Positions 32,453 to 40,661 of a stretch of DNA of 64,000 bases are shown piece by piece. The translations under genes and the position numbers were made by a program. Source of the stretch: Miltoncostaea marina (GTDB lineage Bacteria; Actinomycetota; Thermoleophilia; Miltoncostaeales; Miltoncostaeaceae); NCBI RefSeq assembly GCF_018141525.1, contig NZ_CP064655.1, positions 2,946,501 to 3,010,500 of the forward strand, read 5' to 3'. Every line of letters begins with the position of its first letter. Position 1 is the first letter of the stretch. The notes under the pieces were generated by a model. The model was not told where the DNA came from, made no database searches, and saw only the letters and a program-made list of their open reading frames with translations.

Positions 32453-32686
32453 ATGCGACGCGAATCCATGACGACCCGCCTGCGCGGGTACGAGGTGTGG
32501 ACGCACGACGGCGCGGCCGTCGTCGGCGAGGTGGACGGCGTGGGGCGGGCCGGGCTGCGGCTCGCGGCCGTGCCGGGCCACCGCGGCCACCGGTTCGTGC
32601 CGGCGACGGCGGTCACGGCGATCGACGACCGCACCGGCACGATGCGGCTCGCCACCGGCCGGCAGCCCGGCGGGGCCGCGGCATGA
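32453..32686 (+). CDS. Small basic protein, PRC-barrel-like
   Basis: 77 aa from the ATG at 32453 with GAGGTGG upstream; a second ATG at 32468 is possible. Short beta-strand pattern (GYEVWTHDGAAVVGEVDGVG, GHRFVPATAVTAIDDRTGTM) resembling PRC-barrel proteins that sense or tether. The next gene overlaps its stop by four bases. The AT-rich operator upstream suggests tight regulation. Confidence 0.75.
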   Translation: MRRESMTTRLRGYEVWTHDGAAVVGEVDGVGRAGLRLAAVPGHRGHRFVPATAVTAIDDRTGTMRLATGRQPGGAAA

Positions 32687-32799
32687 GCGGTCCCCACGAG
32701 GCGCCCGAGCCGCGGGCGCGCACGCTCGTGCTCTTCGGGCTGGGCCTGATCGTCGTGATCGTGGGGATCATCGGCGTGGCCGCCCTCATCGGCGCCTGA
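32683..32799 (+). CDS. 38-residue single-span membrane protein
   Basis: 38 aa from an ATG overlapping the preceding stop (ATGA). A charged N-terminus (SGPHEAPEPRARTL) is followed by one helix, VLFGLGLIVVIVGIIGVAAL. Too short for standard prediction, but the overlap, shared operator-bearing promoter and clean hydrophobic segment support it. Its 3' end overlaps the anti-sigma gene on the other strand by 14 bases. Confidence 0.68.
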   Translation: MSGPHEAPEPRARTLVLFGLGLIVVIVGIIGVAALIGA

Positions 32800-33094
32800 C
32801 CGACCGGCTTCCGCGCCCCGTCCGCCGGTGCCCCCCGCGGGCCCGGGGCGCGGGAGGCCCTGCCGGCTCCCCCGCGACCAGCGCGCGCAGGCTGTCGTGC
32901 TCCTCGCGGCACGCCGGGCAGCCCGCCAGGTGCGCGCGCATGCCGGGGACCGCGGCGTCGGCGAGCGCGCCGCCCCCGGCCAGGCCGGCCTCGACGTAGG
33001 CGTCCAGCCGGTCGAAGCACTCGTCGCAGCCGAGCTCGGGCCCGGCCGGGCCCAGCACCCGGCGCAGGGCGTCGGCGAGGCGGGGGCTCGCCAT
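32786..33094 (-). CDS. Zinc-finger anti-sigma factor
   Basis: 102 aa. A ZAS-type motif: CDECFDRLDAYVE (residues 23-35) and HLAGCPACREEHDSLRALV near 55-75, with His-x3-Cys-x2-Cys. These bind zinc and hold ECF sigma factors. No membrane helix follows; the basic Arg-rich C-terminus is probably soluble. The ATG overlaps the sigma stop, so the pair is coupled and likely regulatory partners. Confidence 0.88.
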   Translation of the reverse strand: MASPRLADALRRVLGPAGPELGCDECFDRLDAYVEAGLAGGGALADAAVPGMRAHLAGCPACREEHDSLRALVAGEPAGPPAPRARGGHRRTGRGSRSVRRR

Positions 33095-33783
33095 CAGCGC
33101 CCCTCCAGGACGTCGGGGCCGAGGCCGCGCGCGGCGAGCGCGCGGCGCAGCTTGCGGCGCGCGTCGTGCAGGCTCTTGTAGAGCGCGCCGCGGGTGGCGC
33201 CCAGCCGCTCGGCGAGCACGTCGATCGGGACGCCGTCGAGCGTCAGCGCGATCAGCACCTCGCGCTGGCGCGCGGTGAGGGCGTCGCGGACCGCCTCCTG
33301 CAGGGCGGCGATCAGCTCGTGCTGCTCGGCGTCCTGGTGCGGCGTGGGCCCGGCCTGCGCGAGCAGCGCCCAGCCCTCCGGCCGCAGCGGCACCTCGCGA
33401 CCCTGCCACGCGCGCCGGCGCAGCTTCACGGCGGCCTCCAGCAGGGCGAACTTGTACGCCCAGGTCGTGAAGCGGCTGTCGCCGCGGAAGTCGTCGAGGC
33501 GGCGCAGCACGCTCATCAGCGCGTCGTCGGCGGCCTCCATGGCGATGTCCGGCAGCTCGTCGCCGCGCAGGTGCGGCAGCGCCGGACGGCGCCGGGCGAC
33601 CTCGAAGCGGGCCGCGCGGTGCAGCAGCTCGTGCAGGCGGGCGATCGCCTCCTCGCGCGCCGCGCCCGGCCCCCGGAGGGCGCGGAGCCACTCGCGGGAG
33701 TCCGGGTCGAGGCGCGCCGGCGCCGGCGGGCGGGCGGCGTCCGGTGCGTCGACGACGGCGGCGGCGGCGGCGGCGGGTTGCAT
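33094..33783 (-). CDS. ECF-type RNA polymerase sigma factor
   Basis: 229 aa. Sigma-2 region: ARFEVARRR and DALMSVLRRLDDFRGDSRFTTWAYKFALLEA (region 2.2 to 2.4, with the typical DFRGDSRFTTWAYK). Sigma-4: ALTARQREVLIALTLDGVPIDVLAERLGATRGALYKSLHDARRKLR. An unusual Ala-rich N-terminus (QPAAAAAAVVDAPD) is a GC-rich-genome artefact or linker. It lies between a 232-aa unknown protein and the anti-sigma gene. Confidence 0.93.
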   Translation of the reverse strand: MQPAAAAAAVVDAPDAARPPAPARLDPDSREWLRALRGPGAAREEAIARLHELLHRAARFEVARRRPALPHLRGDELPDIAMEAADDALMSVLRRLDDFRGDSRFTTWAYKFALLEAAVKLRRRAWQGREVPLRPEGWALLAQAGPTPHQDAEQHELIAALQEAVRDALTARQREVLIALTLDGVPIDVLAERLGATRGALYKSLHDARRKLRRALAARGLGPDVLEGR

Positions 33784-33813
33784 GTCCGGTGCGTGTCCGC
33801 CGCCGCCCGGGTC

Positions 33814-34512
33814 TTACCGGTCGAAGCGGTCCGGGAACCGCTGAACGATGCCGTCGGAGAGCATGTCCGCCATGTGCAGCGCCTGGGCGTGCACCGCGTC
33901 GTACAGCAGCACGTCGCGCCGCCAGTCGCCCGAGAGGCGGGCGACCGCCTCGGCCGTGGTCAGCGCGAGGTGACGGCGCATCATGGAGCGCATGGCGGCC
34001 CGCGGCCACGCCGCGGGGTTGGCCGAGGAGAGGAAGCCCGCGATCGCGTCGCCGTTGCGCGCCCAGCGCGCCCGGGCGTCCGCCAGGGCGGCGGCGTCCC
34101 CGGCCTTCGCGGCGCCGAGCACGTCGACCGCGATGAGGATGTGCCCCCGCAGCAGCGTCGTGAGCCGCGCGCCCGCGGCGCGCCCGAACCACGGGACGAT
34201 GGCGCGCCCGATGTCCGCCTGGTTGCGCAGGAGCCGCGCGGCGCTCTCGGACAGCCCGGGCCCCGCGGCCGCCGCGTCCACGATGACCATGCGGGTCCAG
34301 GTGACGTGCTCCTCCCACAGCCGGCGCATGTCCTGGCGCAGGTCCAGCTCGCGGGCGGGCACGTCGGCGCCCGCGTGGTGGGCGGGCCGCGCGTCGGCGA
34401 CGGCCTGGTCGCCCCCGCCGCCGCCGAGCACGAGCAGCAGGCCGGCGGCCCCGGCCGCCACGAGGGCGCCGAGCGACGCCAGCGCGCGCCGGGGCGCTCG
34501 CGGCGCGCTCAT
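33814..34512 (-). CDS. Secreted or membrane-anchored helical protein, unknown family
   Basis: 232 aa. A Ser/Arg-rich start and one hydrophobic helix (ALASLGALVAAGAAGLLLVLGG) form a signal peptide or anchor. The rest is a helical bundle: LRQDMRRLWEEHVTWTRMVI, LLRNQADIGRAIVPWFG, LTTLLRGHILIAVDVLGAAKAGD, NPAAWPRAAMRSMMRRHL, LHMADMLSDGIVQRFPD. The His-x-Trp-Thr-Arg and the repeated His at helix ends could bind metal. Similar proteins occur in many actinobacteria without a known role. It is probably co-transcribed with the ECF sigma pair. Confidence 0.78.
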   Translation of the reverse strand: MSAPRAPRRALASLGALVAAGAAGLLLVLGGGGGDQAVADARPAHHAGADVPARELDLRQDMRRLWEEHVTWTRMVIVDAAAAGPGLSESAARLLRNQADIGRAIVPWFGRAAGARLTTLLRGHILIAVDVLGAAKAGDAAALADARARWARNGDAIAGFLSSANPAAWPRAAMRSMMRRHLALTTAEAVARLSGDWRRDVLLYDAVHAQALHMADMLSDGIVQRFPDRFDR

Positions 34513-34658
34513 CGGACGACCGCCTCGCCCGGCCCGGTGGCGGCCCGGCGCCGGCCGGCCGGCGGGGCGCTGCGAGGGATGGTCGGGGTCGGGGGGCGCC
34601 CGGGCGGGCACGCGGCCTGCACGACGTCCAGCCACCCGCGGATGCCGGTGCGCTTCAT
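34509..34658 (-). CDS. 49-residue protein at the head of the sigma operon
   Basis: 49 aa from an ATG with AGGAGGACACC directly upstream, the best ribosome-binding site of this operon. It begins MKRTGIRGWLDVVQAACPPG and is Pro/Arg/Ala-rich after that. The stop overlaps the ATG of the 232-aa gene (ATGA). The lone Cys and short length suggest a leader or small regulatory peptide, which is inference. Confidence 0.6.
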   Translation of the reverse strand: MKRTGIRGWLDVVQAACPPGRPPTPTIPRSAPPAGRRRAATGPGEAVVR

Positions 34659-34860
34659 GGTGTCCTCCTGTCGGCGGGCACGCGCGGGCGCCGCCCGCGC
34701 GGGCTGTGGGGAGCCGCGCGCCCTCGGCTGGCGCGGAGGCCGCGTGGCGACGGTGTCGCCCCCGCCGTCCGCGGGGGCGGGGGGCGGGTGACCGCCTCCC
34801 GCCCCCTCTGTGCCGCCCGGCCGGCCGCCCTTACCCCCGCCGGCCCGCGATACTGGGCCC

Positions 34861-35694
34861 ATGGATGACGAGGCGGTCGACCAGGCGGTCATCGAGGGGG
34901 CCCTCGAGGGGCTGGCGGAGGCGGGTCGCGAGCTGATCGCCGCGCGGCCGCTCGTGGCGCCGGTGACCCTCGCCGGCGACGAGGTGGCGCTGCTGGCGAT
35001 GGTGCCGGGCCACGTGCTGGAGGCGCTGGCCGAGCGGCCCCTCGAGGCCCAGGTGGTGCTGCGCGGGGGCGAGCCGGCGCTGCTGCTGGCCGAGCCCGGC
35101 GGCCGGCCGCTGCTCGACCTGCCGCTGCCGGCGGCCGAGGCCGAGCAGCGCGTGCAGGCGCGGCGGCTCGCCGACCAGCCGTCCGCGCTACGGCTGGTGA
35201 TCGGCGACCCCGAGGGCCGCTACGACGAGCGGCGGCTCGCGCTGTCCGAGCGCGGACGCGAGCGCATCCGCGGCGCCCTGGACGCCGGCGGCGCCGACGC
35301 CTCGGCCGACGAGCTGGTGGAGGCGCTGTCGCGCATGGGCGCGGCCGGGGCGCTCCTCGCCGACGGGGGCGACGGCAGGCCGCTCGTGCTGGCGCGGCGG
35401 GCCGGCGCGCCGGCCGGCGGCGCCGCACCGCGGCTCGCCGTCCGGGTGGACGAGGGCCGGGTGCGGCTCGCCGTGGAGCACGGCGGCGCCCCGGACGACC
35501 TCGGCATCGACCTGGCCGACCCGGCCCACGGCCTCGGCGCACGCAGCGCGGCGCGGGACGGCCGCATCGACGTCGTGGTGACCGGCGCCGACGGCGGCCT
35601 GGTGCTGCGCGACGAGCTGGAGCTGCCGCCCGCGGCTCGCGCCGCGATCCTCGACCGCAACCCGCCGGGGCCCGCGCTCGGGCCCGGCGCGTAG
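34861..35694 (+). CDS. Conserved protein of unknown function
   Basis: 277 aa from the ATG at 34861. Alternating strands and helices, with no signal or membrane segment: RPLVAPVTLAGDEVALLAMVPG, RPLEAQVVLRGGEPALLLAEPGG, LRLVIGDPEGRYDERRLAL, GADASADELVEALSRMGAAG, PRLAVRVDEGRVRLAVEHGG. The two early hydrophobic beta regions look like an internal repeat. I do not recognise the family. Divergent from the sigma operon across about 200 bases with no clear promoter. Confidence 0.72.
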   Translation: MDDEAVDQAVIEGALEGLAEAGRELIAARPLVAPVTLAGDEVALLAMVPGHVLEALAERPLEAQVVLRGGEPALLLAEPGGRPLLDLPLPAAEAEQRVQARRLADQPSALRLVIGDPEGRYDERRLALSERGRERIRGALDAGGADASADELVEALSRMGAAGALLADGGDGRPLVLARRAGAPAGGAAPRLAVRVDEGRVRLAVEHGGAPDDLGIDLADPAHGLGARSAARDGRIDVVVTGADGGLVLRDELELPPAARAAILDRNPPGPALGPGA

Positions 35695-35866
35695 CGCCCC
35701 CGCGGGCGGCGCCCGCGGTGGCCGGCGATCGCGAGCCGGCCGCGCGCGTGCGGACCCTGCCCACCGGCGCGGGCGAGCGGGCGCTGCTCGGCGGGCTCGC
35801 GTCGCTCGGGCGGCCGGATGGCCGTGGCGGCCGGGGGGCGGGGGCCGGCGCTGACCCCCGCGCGCC

Positions 35867-35971
35867 TCAGCGGGCCAGCAGCTCCACCACCTCGACGACG
35901 GTGACGAGGCAGAGCGCCATGGCGGTGACGACGAGGACGTCGCGCCGCGGCAGGTGTGACCGCCGTTTCAT
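35867..35971 (-). CDS. 34-residue membrane micro-protein
   Basis: 34 aa: a basic start (MKRRSHLPRRD) then VLVVTAMALCLVTVVEVVEL, a hydrophobic helix, then LAR. Composition is very unlike its Arg/Ala surroundings. It is preceded by an AT-rich stretch with an inverted repeat (35993-36013). The ribosome site is weak (GAAGG, 13 bases away). This is the kind of tiny membrane protein often missed by gene finders. Confidence 0.55.
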   Translation of the reverse strand: MKRRSHLPRRDVLVVTAMALCLVTVVEVVELLAR

Positions 35972-35992
35972 GTCCCACAGACCTTCGAATAC

Positions 35993-36013
35993 GATACGTG
36001 ACCGGCTCGTATC
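35993..36013 (-). promoter_or_regulatory. AT-rich inverted repeat upstream of the micro-protein
   Basis: GATACG (35993-35998) and CGTATC (36008-36013) are separated by nine bases, with a further TATCG-like copy overlapping. It lies 22 bases upstream of the 34-aa ATG and is the AT-richest point of the region. Its core resembles the operators at 23920 and 32402. Confidence 0.45.
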
Positions 36014-36100
36014 AGTGTGATCGACGCGCCGGCGTCTGCGGTCGAGCGCCGATGGCGCACCTGCCCATGCCGCGGCGGCGGCGGATCCCCGCGCGGGCGC

Positions 36101-37819
36101 TCAGGCGGGCAGGCGCACCCAGGCGTGGGCGTCGGGCGCCACCGCGAGGCGGTCGCCCTCGATCTCCCCCACCCCGCTGATGAGCCGCCCGCCGGGCCCG
36201 CCGGCGGGGATCCGCGCCGGCCGCGAGCCGGTGTTGTGCGCGCAGACGGCGCGCGACCCGTCGGCCGCCGTGCGGGTGATCACGAGCACCGGGCCGTGGA
36301 CCGCGACCTCCTGGGCGGCGTCCGGGTGGAAGGCGGGCTCGGCGGCGCGCGCGGCGAGGGCGGCCACGACGCCCCGGTTGACCGCGTGGCGGCGGCTGGA
36401 GGGGTCGGCCAGCTCGGCGAGCAGGGGCCCCGCGGCGAGGCGCTGGCGGTTGATCGCCCGGGCGTCGCCCTCCCTGCGGGCGCCGTCCCACGACCGCGAG
36501 CCGACGAGCGCGTGGGACCACACGCCGGGGATGCCCTGCAGCGACAGCAGCAGGGCCTGCGCGCAGAGGAAGCGGCGCACTTCGACGTGCCGCGGGGCGC
36601 GGCCGGGCGGGTTGATCGCGTCGAAGTAGGAGATGTCGAGCTCGTACGGCGCCGGGCCGGCGGCGCCGGCGCGCTCGCCCACCAGCCCGCCCGCATCGCG
36701 GCAGCGCGCGCAGAGGTCGGCGATGTCCGAGGGGGCGACGAACGGCTCGACCGGCGCGAGCTGGATGCCGTCGTGGGTGCCGAGCACGTTGAACAGCCAG
36801 GCGCCTGGCGGCGGCGCGCCCGCCGCCGCCAGGGCGTCGGCCAGCGCGCCCGGGTCCTCGCGCATGAATGCCAGCATCGTCAGCGCGGCCGGCGAGAAGC
36901 GGTAGACCAGGTGCGCCTCGTCGCCGCGGCCGAGGTAGGGCAGCACCTCGTGCTCGGGGGCGTTGACCTCGGCGACCAGCAGCGTGCCGGGCGCGGCGTG
37001 GTCGATGATCGCCCGCCAGAAGCGCACGAGCGCGTGGGTGCCCGGCAGGCTGCGGCAGTTCGTGCCCGGCTCCTTGTGGGCGTACGCCACCGCGTCGAGG
37101 CGGATCATGCGGGCGCCGCGTGCGACGTAGCCGAGCAGCACGCCGGTCATCTCCACCAGCACGGCCGGGTCGCCGAAGTTGAGGTCCACCTGGTCGGCGG
37201 AGAAGGTCGTCCAGGCGCGGCGCACCGACCCGTCGGGCAGCGCGTAGGCGTGGGCCGGCGGGCTCGTGCGCGGCCGGGCGAGGGCCGACGCGTCGAGGTC
37301 GGCGGGCGGCTCGATGTAGCGGTCGGGCAGGCCGGGGCGCCGGCGCAGCCAGTCGGCGAACCAGGGGTGGCGCGCCGAGGTGTGGTTGACGACCGCGTCC
37401 AGCATCAGGCCGTAGCGCCCGGCCAGCCGGGCGACGTCGTCCCAGTCGCCGAGCGCGGGGTCGACCGCCCCGTAGTCGGCGACGGCGAAGCCGCCGTCGG
37501 ACGTGGCCGGGTGGATCGGCAGCAGGTGCAGCCGGGAGAAGGCCCCCGGGGCGCACGCCCGCAGCACGCGATCGAGCACGGCGAGCGGCGGCAGCGGGCC
37601 GGGCGCGTGGAAGGCGTCGGCGTAGGCGATCAGCACCGCGTCGGCCTCCGTCGGGGCCGCGAGGGCCGGGCGGGCGCCGGACCGGGCCAGCAGCTCGACG
37701 ACGTCCGCCCACGCCGCGGCGGCCCGCTCCTCCCCGTACAGCTCGGCCAGGCACGCCCGGGCGCGCGCCAGCGGGCCGGCCGGGAGCGCCGGGGCCGCGG
37801 GCGCGACGGGCGCGTCCAC
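36101..37819 (-). CDS. GH13 subfamily 18-like sugar phosphorylase
   Basis: 572 aa. TIM-barrel amylase fold with SRLHLLPIHPATSDGGFAVADY near the start, LMLDAVVNHTS, nucleophile in MIRLDAVAY (Asp about 242), acid/base in LLVAEVNAPEHE (Glu about 283) and the transition-state VLGTHDGIQL (Asp about 350). The closest group is sucrose/glucosylglycerate phosphorylase, which use phosphate to break the sugar. A starch-acting enzyme is unlikely because the loops are short. No signal peptide. It stands alone, with an unidentified decayed locus upstream. Confidence 0.85.
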   Translation of the reverse strand: MDAPVAPAAPALPAGPLARARACLAELYGEERAAAAWADVVELLARSGARPALAAPTEADAVLIAYADAFHAPGPLPPLAVLDRVLRACAPGAFSRLHLLPIHPATSDGGFAVADYGAVDPALGDWDDVARLAGRYGLMLDAVVNHTSARHPWFADWLRRRPGLPDRYIEPPADLDASALARPRTSPPAHAYALPDGSVRRAWTTFSADQVDLNFGDPAVLVEMTGVLLGYVARGARMIRLDAVAYAHKEPGTNCRSLPGTHALVRFWRAIIDHAAPGTLLVAEVNAPEHEVLPYLGRGDEAHLVYRFSPAALTMLAFMREDPGALADALAAAGAPPPGAWLFNVLGTHDGIQLAPVEPFVAPSDIADLCARCRDAGGLVGERAGAAGPAPYELDISYFDAINPPGRAPRHVEVRRFLCAQALLLSLQGIPGVWSHALVGSRSWDGARREGDARAINRQRLAAGPLLAELADPSSRRHAVNRGVVAALAARAAEPAFHPDAAQEVAVHGPVLVITRTAADGSRAVCAHNTGSRPARIPAGGPGGRLISGVGEIEGDRLAVAPDAHAWVRLPA

Positions 37820-37839
37820 GACGCCGCCGTGCGCCCAGG

Positions 37840-38625
37840 ATGCGGGCGTCGGCCGCGGCCGCGCGGCGTGGAGGTCGTGCGGGTGGAGGGCCGGCGCGCT
37901 CGCGGGATCGGGATCACCCGACCCTCTTCGGCGCGCCGGGCGCGCACCTGAGGCCCCGTGCCGGGCGGCCCGCGCCGGCGCGCCGTCGCCACGCGGCCTG
38001 CGCGCCGACGCCCCGCCCGCGGCGGTGCCCTGGTCGCGGTGGCTCGCGGTCGACGACCACCTCGCCCTCGGCGGCCGGGGCTCGACGGCCTCACCGCGCT
38101 CGCCGCCGTGCTGGACGCGTCGGGCGGGATGGTGTCGCCACCCCCGTCGGCCTGCCGGCCGTCAGCGATCGCCGGGGGATGGCACGGCCCTGGCCGTGCC
38201 CCCGACCCGCGCTCCCGCGGGCGCCCCGTGGCCGGCCTCGGGCGGGGCGCGTCCCAGCGTCACCCAGTCGCGGGCGTGGTGCCGGTGGCCGAGGGCGGCG
38301 GCCGCGCCGAGCAGGCCGTCGGCGCGCCCCGGGCGCTGCTCGGCCGCGACCGGCGCCCGCTCGAGGGACGCGTCCGCTCGATCACGGGGGCTTCGCGGCG
38401 GCGCCGGGACGCGGTCCGCGCCGGGTGCGCGACCGCGACGGCGGCCCCGCCCGCGCCGCGAACGGCGTGGCCACCCCCTGGACCGGCGTCCGCCCCGCCG
38501 AGCACCGAGCCGAGCGGCTGCGGGCCGTCGCCGCGGCCGGCGCCCGGCGGGCCGTCGTCTGGCCGCCGGCGACGAGCTGCACCGGCCTGCGGCTGATCGC
38601 CCGGCGGGTGGCGCCCCGCGTGTGA
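37840..38625 (+). pseudogene. Decayed coding region, unidentified
   Basis: GC3-rich protein-like blocks lie in different frames: RWLAVDDHLALGG (38040), LDGLTALAAVLDASGGMV (38081), VATPVGLPAVSDRRGM (38135) and VATPWTGVRPAEHRAERLRA through RLIARRVAPRV ending at 38625. No single frame is open with good composition over the whole stretch. The pattern equals that of the acetamidase relic. I could not identify the family. Confidence 0.45.
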
Positions 38626-38650
38626 CGGCGGACGACCCCCTGGCGGGCGC

Positions 38651-39577
38651 TCAGGCGGCCGGTGCGCCGGCCGGGGGCGGCGCCCGGCGGCCCCGCGAGG
38701 CCCGGCGCGCGCCGAGCACGACCATCACGACCCCGGCCGCGAGCAGCACGCCGCCCGCCACCAGCAGGATGGCGGCGAGGAGCGTCAACGCGTCGGCCTC
38801 GGCCGCGACCTCCACGTCGGCGGCCACCCCGCGCGAGGCGTCCGCGTTCATCACGACGGCCGTCCACTCGCCGGGCTCGGGGTCCCACGTGACCACCTGC
38901 TCGCCGGCGCCCGACGCGCTCGCCACCCACACGTCCGCGTCGGCCGGGCGCGTCGCCGGCGCGCCGCCGGGGCGGGCCTCGTAGCGCGGCCGGAACGGCT
39001 CGAAGTCGACCTCGACCAGGCGGTGGTGCGCGACGCCGTCCAGGTACCGGTCCACGTCGGCCGCGCGGCCCACCCCGACGAACAGCCGGGCGCCGGTTGC
39101 GCGCAGCCGCAGGTCGCCCAGCACGTCGTCCTCCACGAGCCACCCGGCGCCGCCCGCCTCGTCCTCGACCAGGTCGATCGGCTCCGTCGCCACCGCGTAC
39201 GACGGCGCGCCGAACCGCTCGGTCGGCGTGCTGAGGAAGCCGTCGTCGTCGCGCTGGGTCTGGTCGACCCAGAGCGCCGTGCCGCCCGCGGCCAGCAGGG
39301 CCAGCCCGACCAGCGCGACGAGCGTCCCGAGCACGACGGCCACCACCCGGCCGGCCGTCCAGCCGGTCCGCGACGGACCGGGGGCCGCCGCGGGCGGCGC
39401 CTGGGGCTCGTCCACGCCGGCGGGGGGCGAGCCCCCGACGGGCGGCTCGTCGGCGCGCACGGCCTGCCCGAACTCCGGGCACGCCTCGTTGCGGCACTCC
39501 CAGCCGTGCTCGGGGCCGGCGAGCGCCGTGCTGGCGGGCTGCCCGCAGGAGGGGCAGAGGGGCGGCGCGGGGTCCAT
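38651..39577 (-). CDS. Zinc-ribbon membrane protein, unknown function
   Basis: 308 aa. The N-terminus holds a zinc ribbon (LCPSCGQPASTALAG, then WECRNEACPEFGQAV). A Pro-rich linker leads to a helix (VVAVVLGTLVALVGLALLAAGG), a periplasm-type domain of about 140 residues and a second helix (ALTLLAAILLVAGGVLLAAGVVMVVL). The outer domain resembles small ligand-binding beta domains but no family is recognised. It is convergent on the decayed region. Confidence 0.75.
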   Translation of the reverse strand: MDPAPPLCPSCGQPASTALAGPEHGWECRNEACPEFGQAVRADEPPVGGSPPAGVDEPQAPPAAAPGPSRTGWTAGRVVAVVLGTLVALVGLALLAAGGTALWVDQTQRDDDGFLSTPTERFGAPSYAVATEPIDLVEDEAGGAGWLVEDDVLGDLRLRATGARLFVGVGRAADVDRYLDGVAHHRLVEVDFEPFRPRYEARPGGAPATRPADADVWVASASGAGEQVVTWDPEPGEWTAVVMNADASRGVAADVEVAAEADALTLLAAILLVAGGVLLAAGVVMVVLGARRASRGRRAPPPAGAPAA

Positions 39578-39616
39578 GGGGCCAATCAGACCGCCCGGCG
39601 GACACGAGCGCAATCG

Positions 39617-40132
39617 TCAGCGTCCCGGTGCGTGCCCGGCGACCGAGCGGCCGAGGCGCGCCAGCAGCTCGGCCAGCGCCCGCTGCTCGTCGGCGGAGAG
39701 CCCGGACAGCAGGCGGCGCTCGTTGGCCGCGTGGTCGCGCACGGCGCGCTCGGCGAGGGCCCGCCCCCGCCGCGTCAGCCCCACCACCACCGCCCGGCGG
39801 TCGGCCGGGTCGGGCAGGCGCTCCACGAGCCCGGCGGCCTGCAGGCGGTCGACCCGGTTGGTGGTGGCCGCCGGCGAGAGCAGCATCGACGCCGCCAGCT
39901 CGCCCGCGGCGAGCCGGTACGGGGCGCCGGCGCGCCGGAGCGTGGCCAGCACGTCGAACTCGGCCCGGCTCAGCCCGTGCGGGGCCAGGCCGGCCTCGAT
40001 CGCGCGCGAGGCGGCCGCGTGGACCCGGCTGAGCCGCCCGAAGAGGGCCATCGCCGCCGCGTCCACGTCGGGCATCTCGCGCGCCCACTGCTCGAGCATC
40101 CGTCGCACCGGGGCGTCCGGGTCGCCCGCCAT
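39617..40132 (-). CDS. MarR-family transcriptional regulator
   Basis: 171 aa from the ATG at 40132, which has GCGGGGGTG upstream; a start at 40159 is in frame but lies inside the operator and has no ribosome site. Winged helix: GLSRAEFDVLATLRRAGAPYRLAAGELAASMLLSPAATTNRVDRLQAAGLVERLPDPADRRAVVVGLT. It is divergent from a SnoaL-like gene, with a pair of operators between them, so it probably regulates both. Confidence 0.92.
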   Translation of the reverse strand: MAGDPDAPVRRMLEQWAREMPDVDAAAMALFGRLSRVHAAASRAIEAGLAPHGLSRAEFDVLATLRRAGAPYRLAAGELAASMLLSPAATTNRVDRLQAAGLVERLPDPADRRAVVVGLTRRGRALAERAVRDHAANERRLLSGLSADEQRALAELLARLGRSVAGHAPGR

Positions 40133-40151
40133 CGCGCACCCCCGCAGGTCG

Positions 40152-40198
40152 TTTGACATCGAAAGACTACCGCGCGTAGATTCATTTCGACATCGAAA
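40152..40198 (+). promoter_or_regulatory. Divergent promoter with two MarR-type operators
   Basis: Plus strand: TTGACA (40153-40158), 18 bases, TAGATT (40177-40182), start near 40189. Operator 1 TTTGACATCGAAA (40152-40164) covers the -35 box; operator 2 TTTCGA-CA-TCGAAA (40185-40198) is a perfect palindrome at the start site. Minus strand: TAGTCT (40169-40164) is a plausible -10 for the marR gene, with a poorer -35. Confidence 0.68.
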
Positions 40199-40220
40199 TA
40201 CCGTGACCGGGAGGTGCACA

Positions 40221-40661
40221 GTGACCACCACGCAGATCGTCCAGGGGGAGCCCATGACCGGCATCGCAGCCCGCAACGCGGCGGCCGTCCGCGAGATGTA
40301 CGAGGCCCTGTCGGCGGGCGACCTGGAGCGGGCCGCCGCCTGCATCGCCGAGGACGCGGTGCTGCACGTGCCGGGGCGCAGCCCCAACACGGGCGACCAC
40401 GCGGGGCGCGAGGCGATCATCGCGTTCGTCGTCCACGCCCACGAGCTGACCGGCGGCACCCTGCGGCTGCGGCTGCACCGCGTGCTGGCGGACGACGAGG
40501 TGGCCGTCGCCCTGACGACCTACACGGCCTCCCGGCCGGACGGGCGCCCGCCCCTCGAGAACAACCTCGCCCACGTCCTCCGCATGCGGGACGGGCTGGT
40601 CGCCGAGTCGTGGTTCCACACGCGCGACCAGTACGCGGTCGACGCCTTCTGGGGGGACTGA
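40221..40661 (+). CDS. SnoaL-like/NTF2-fold protein
   Basis: 146 aa from the GTG at 40221, chosen because GGGAGG sits six bases before it; an ATG at 40254 would also give a sound NTF2 domain. Fold landmarks: AVREMYEALSAGDLERAAACIAEDAVLHVPG, IIAFVVHAHELTGGTLRLRLHRVLADDEVAVAL, and NNLAHVLRMRDGLVAESWFHTRDQYAVDAFWGD. Family members are ketosteroid-isomerase-like or polyketide cyclases. Regulation by the divergent MarR protein is likely. Its 3' end is overlapped by the opposite-strand membrane gene. Confidence 0.9.
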   Translation: MTTTQIVQGEPMTGIAARNAAAVREMYEALSAGDLERAAACIAEDAVLHVPGRSPNTGDHAGREAIIAFVVHAHELTGGTLRLRLHRVLADDEVAVALTTYTASRPDGRPPLENNLAHVLRMRDGLVAESWFHTRDQYAVDAFWGD

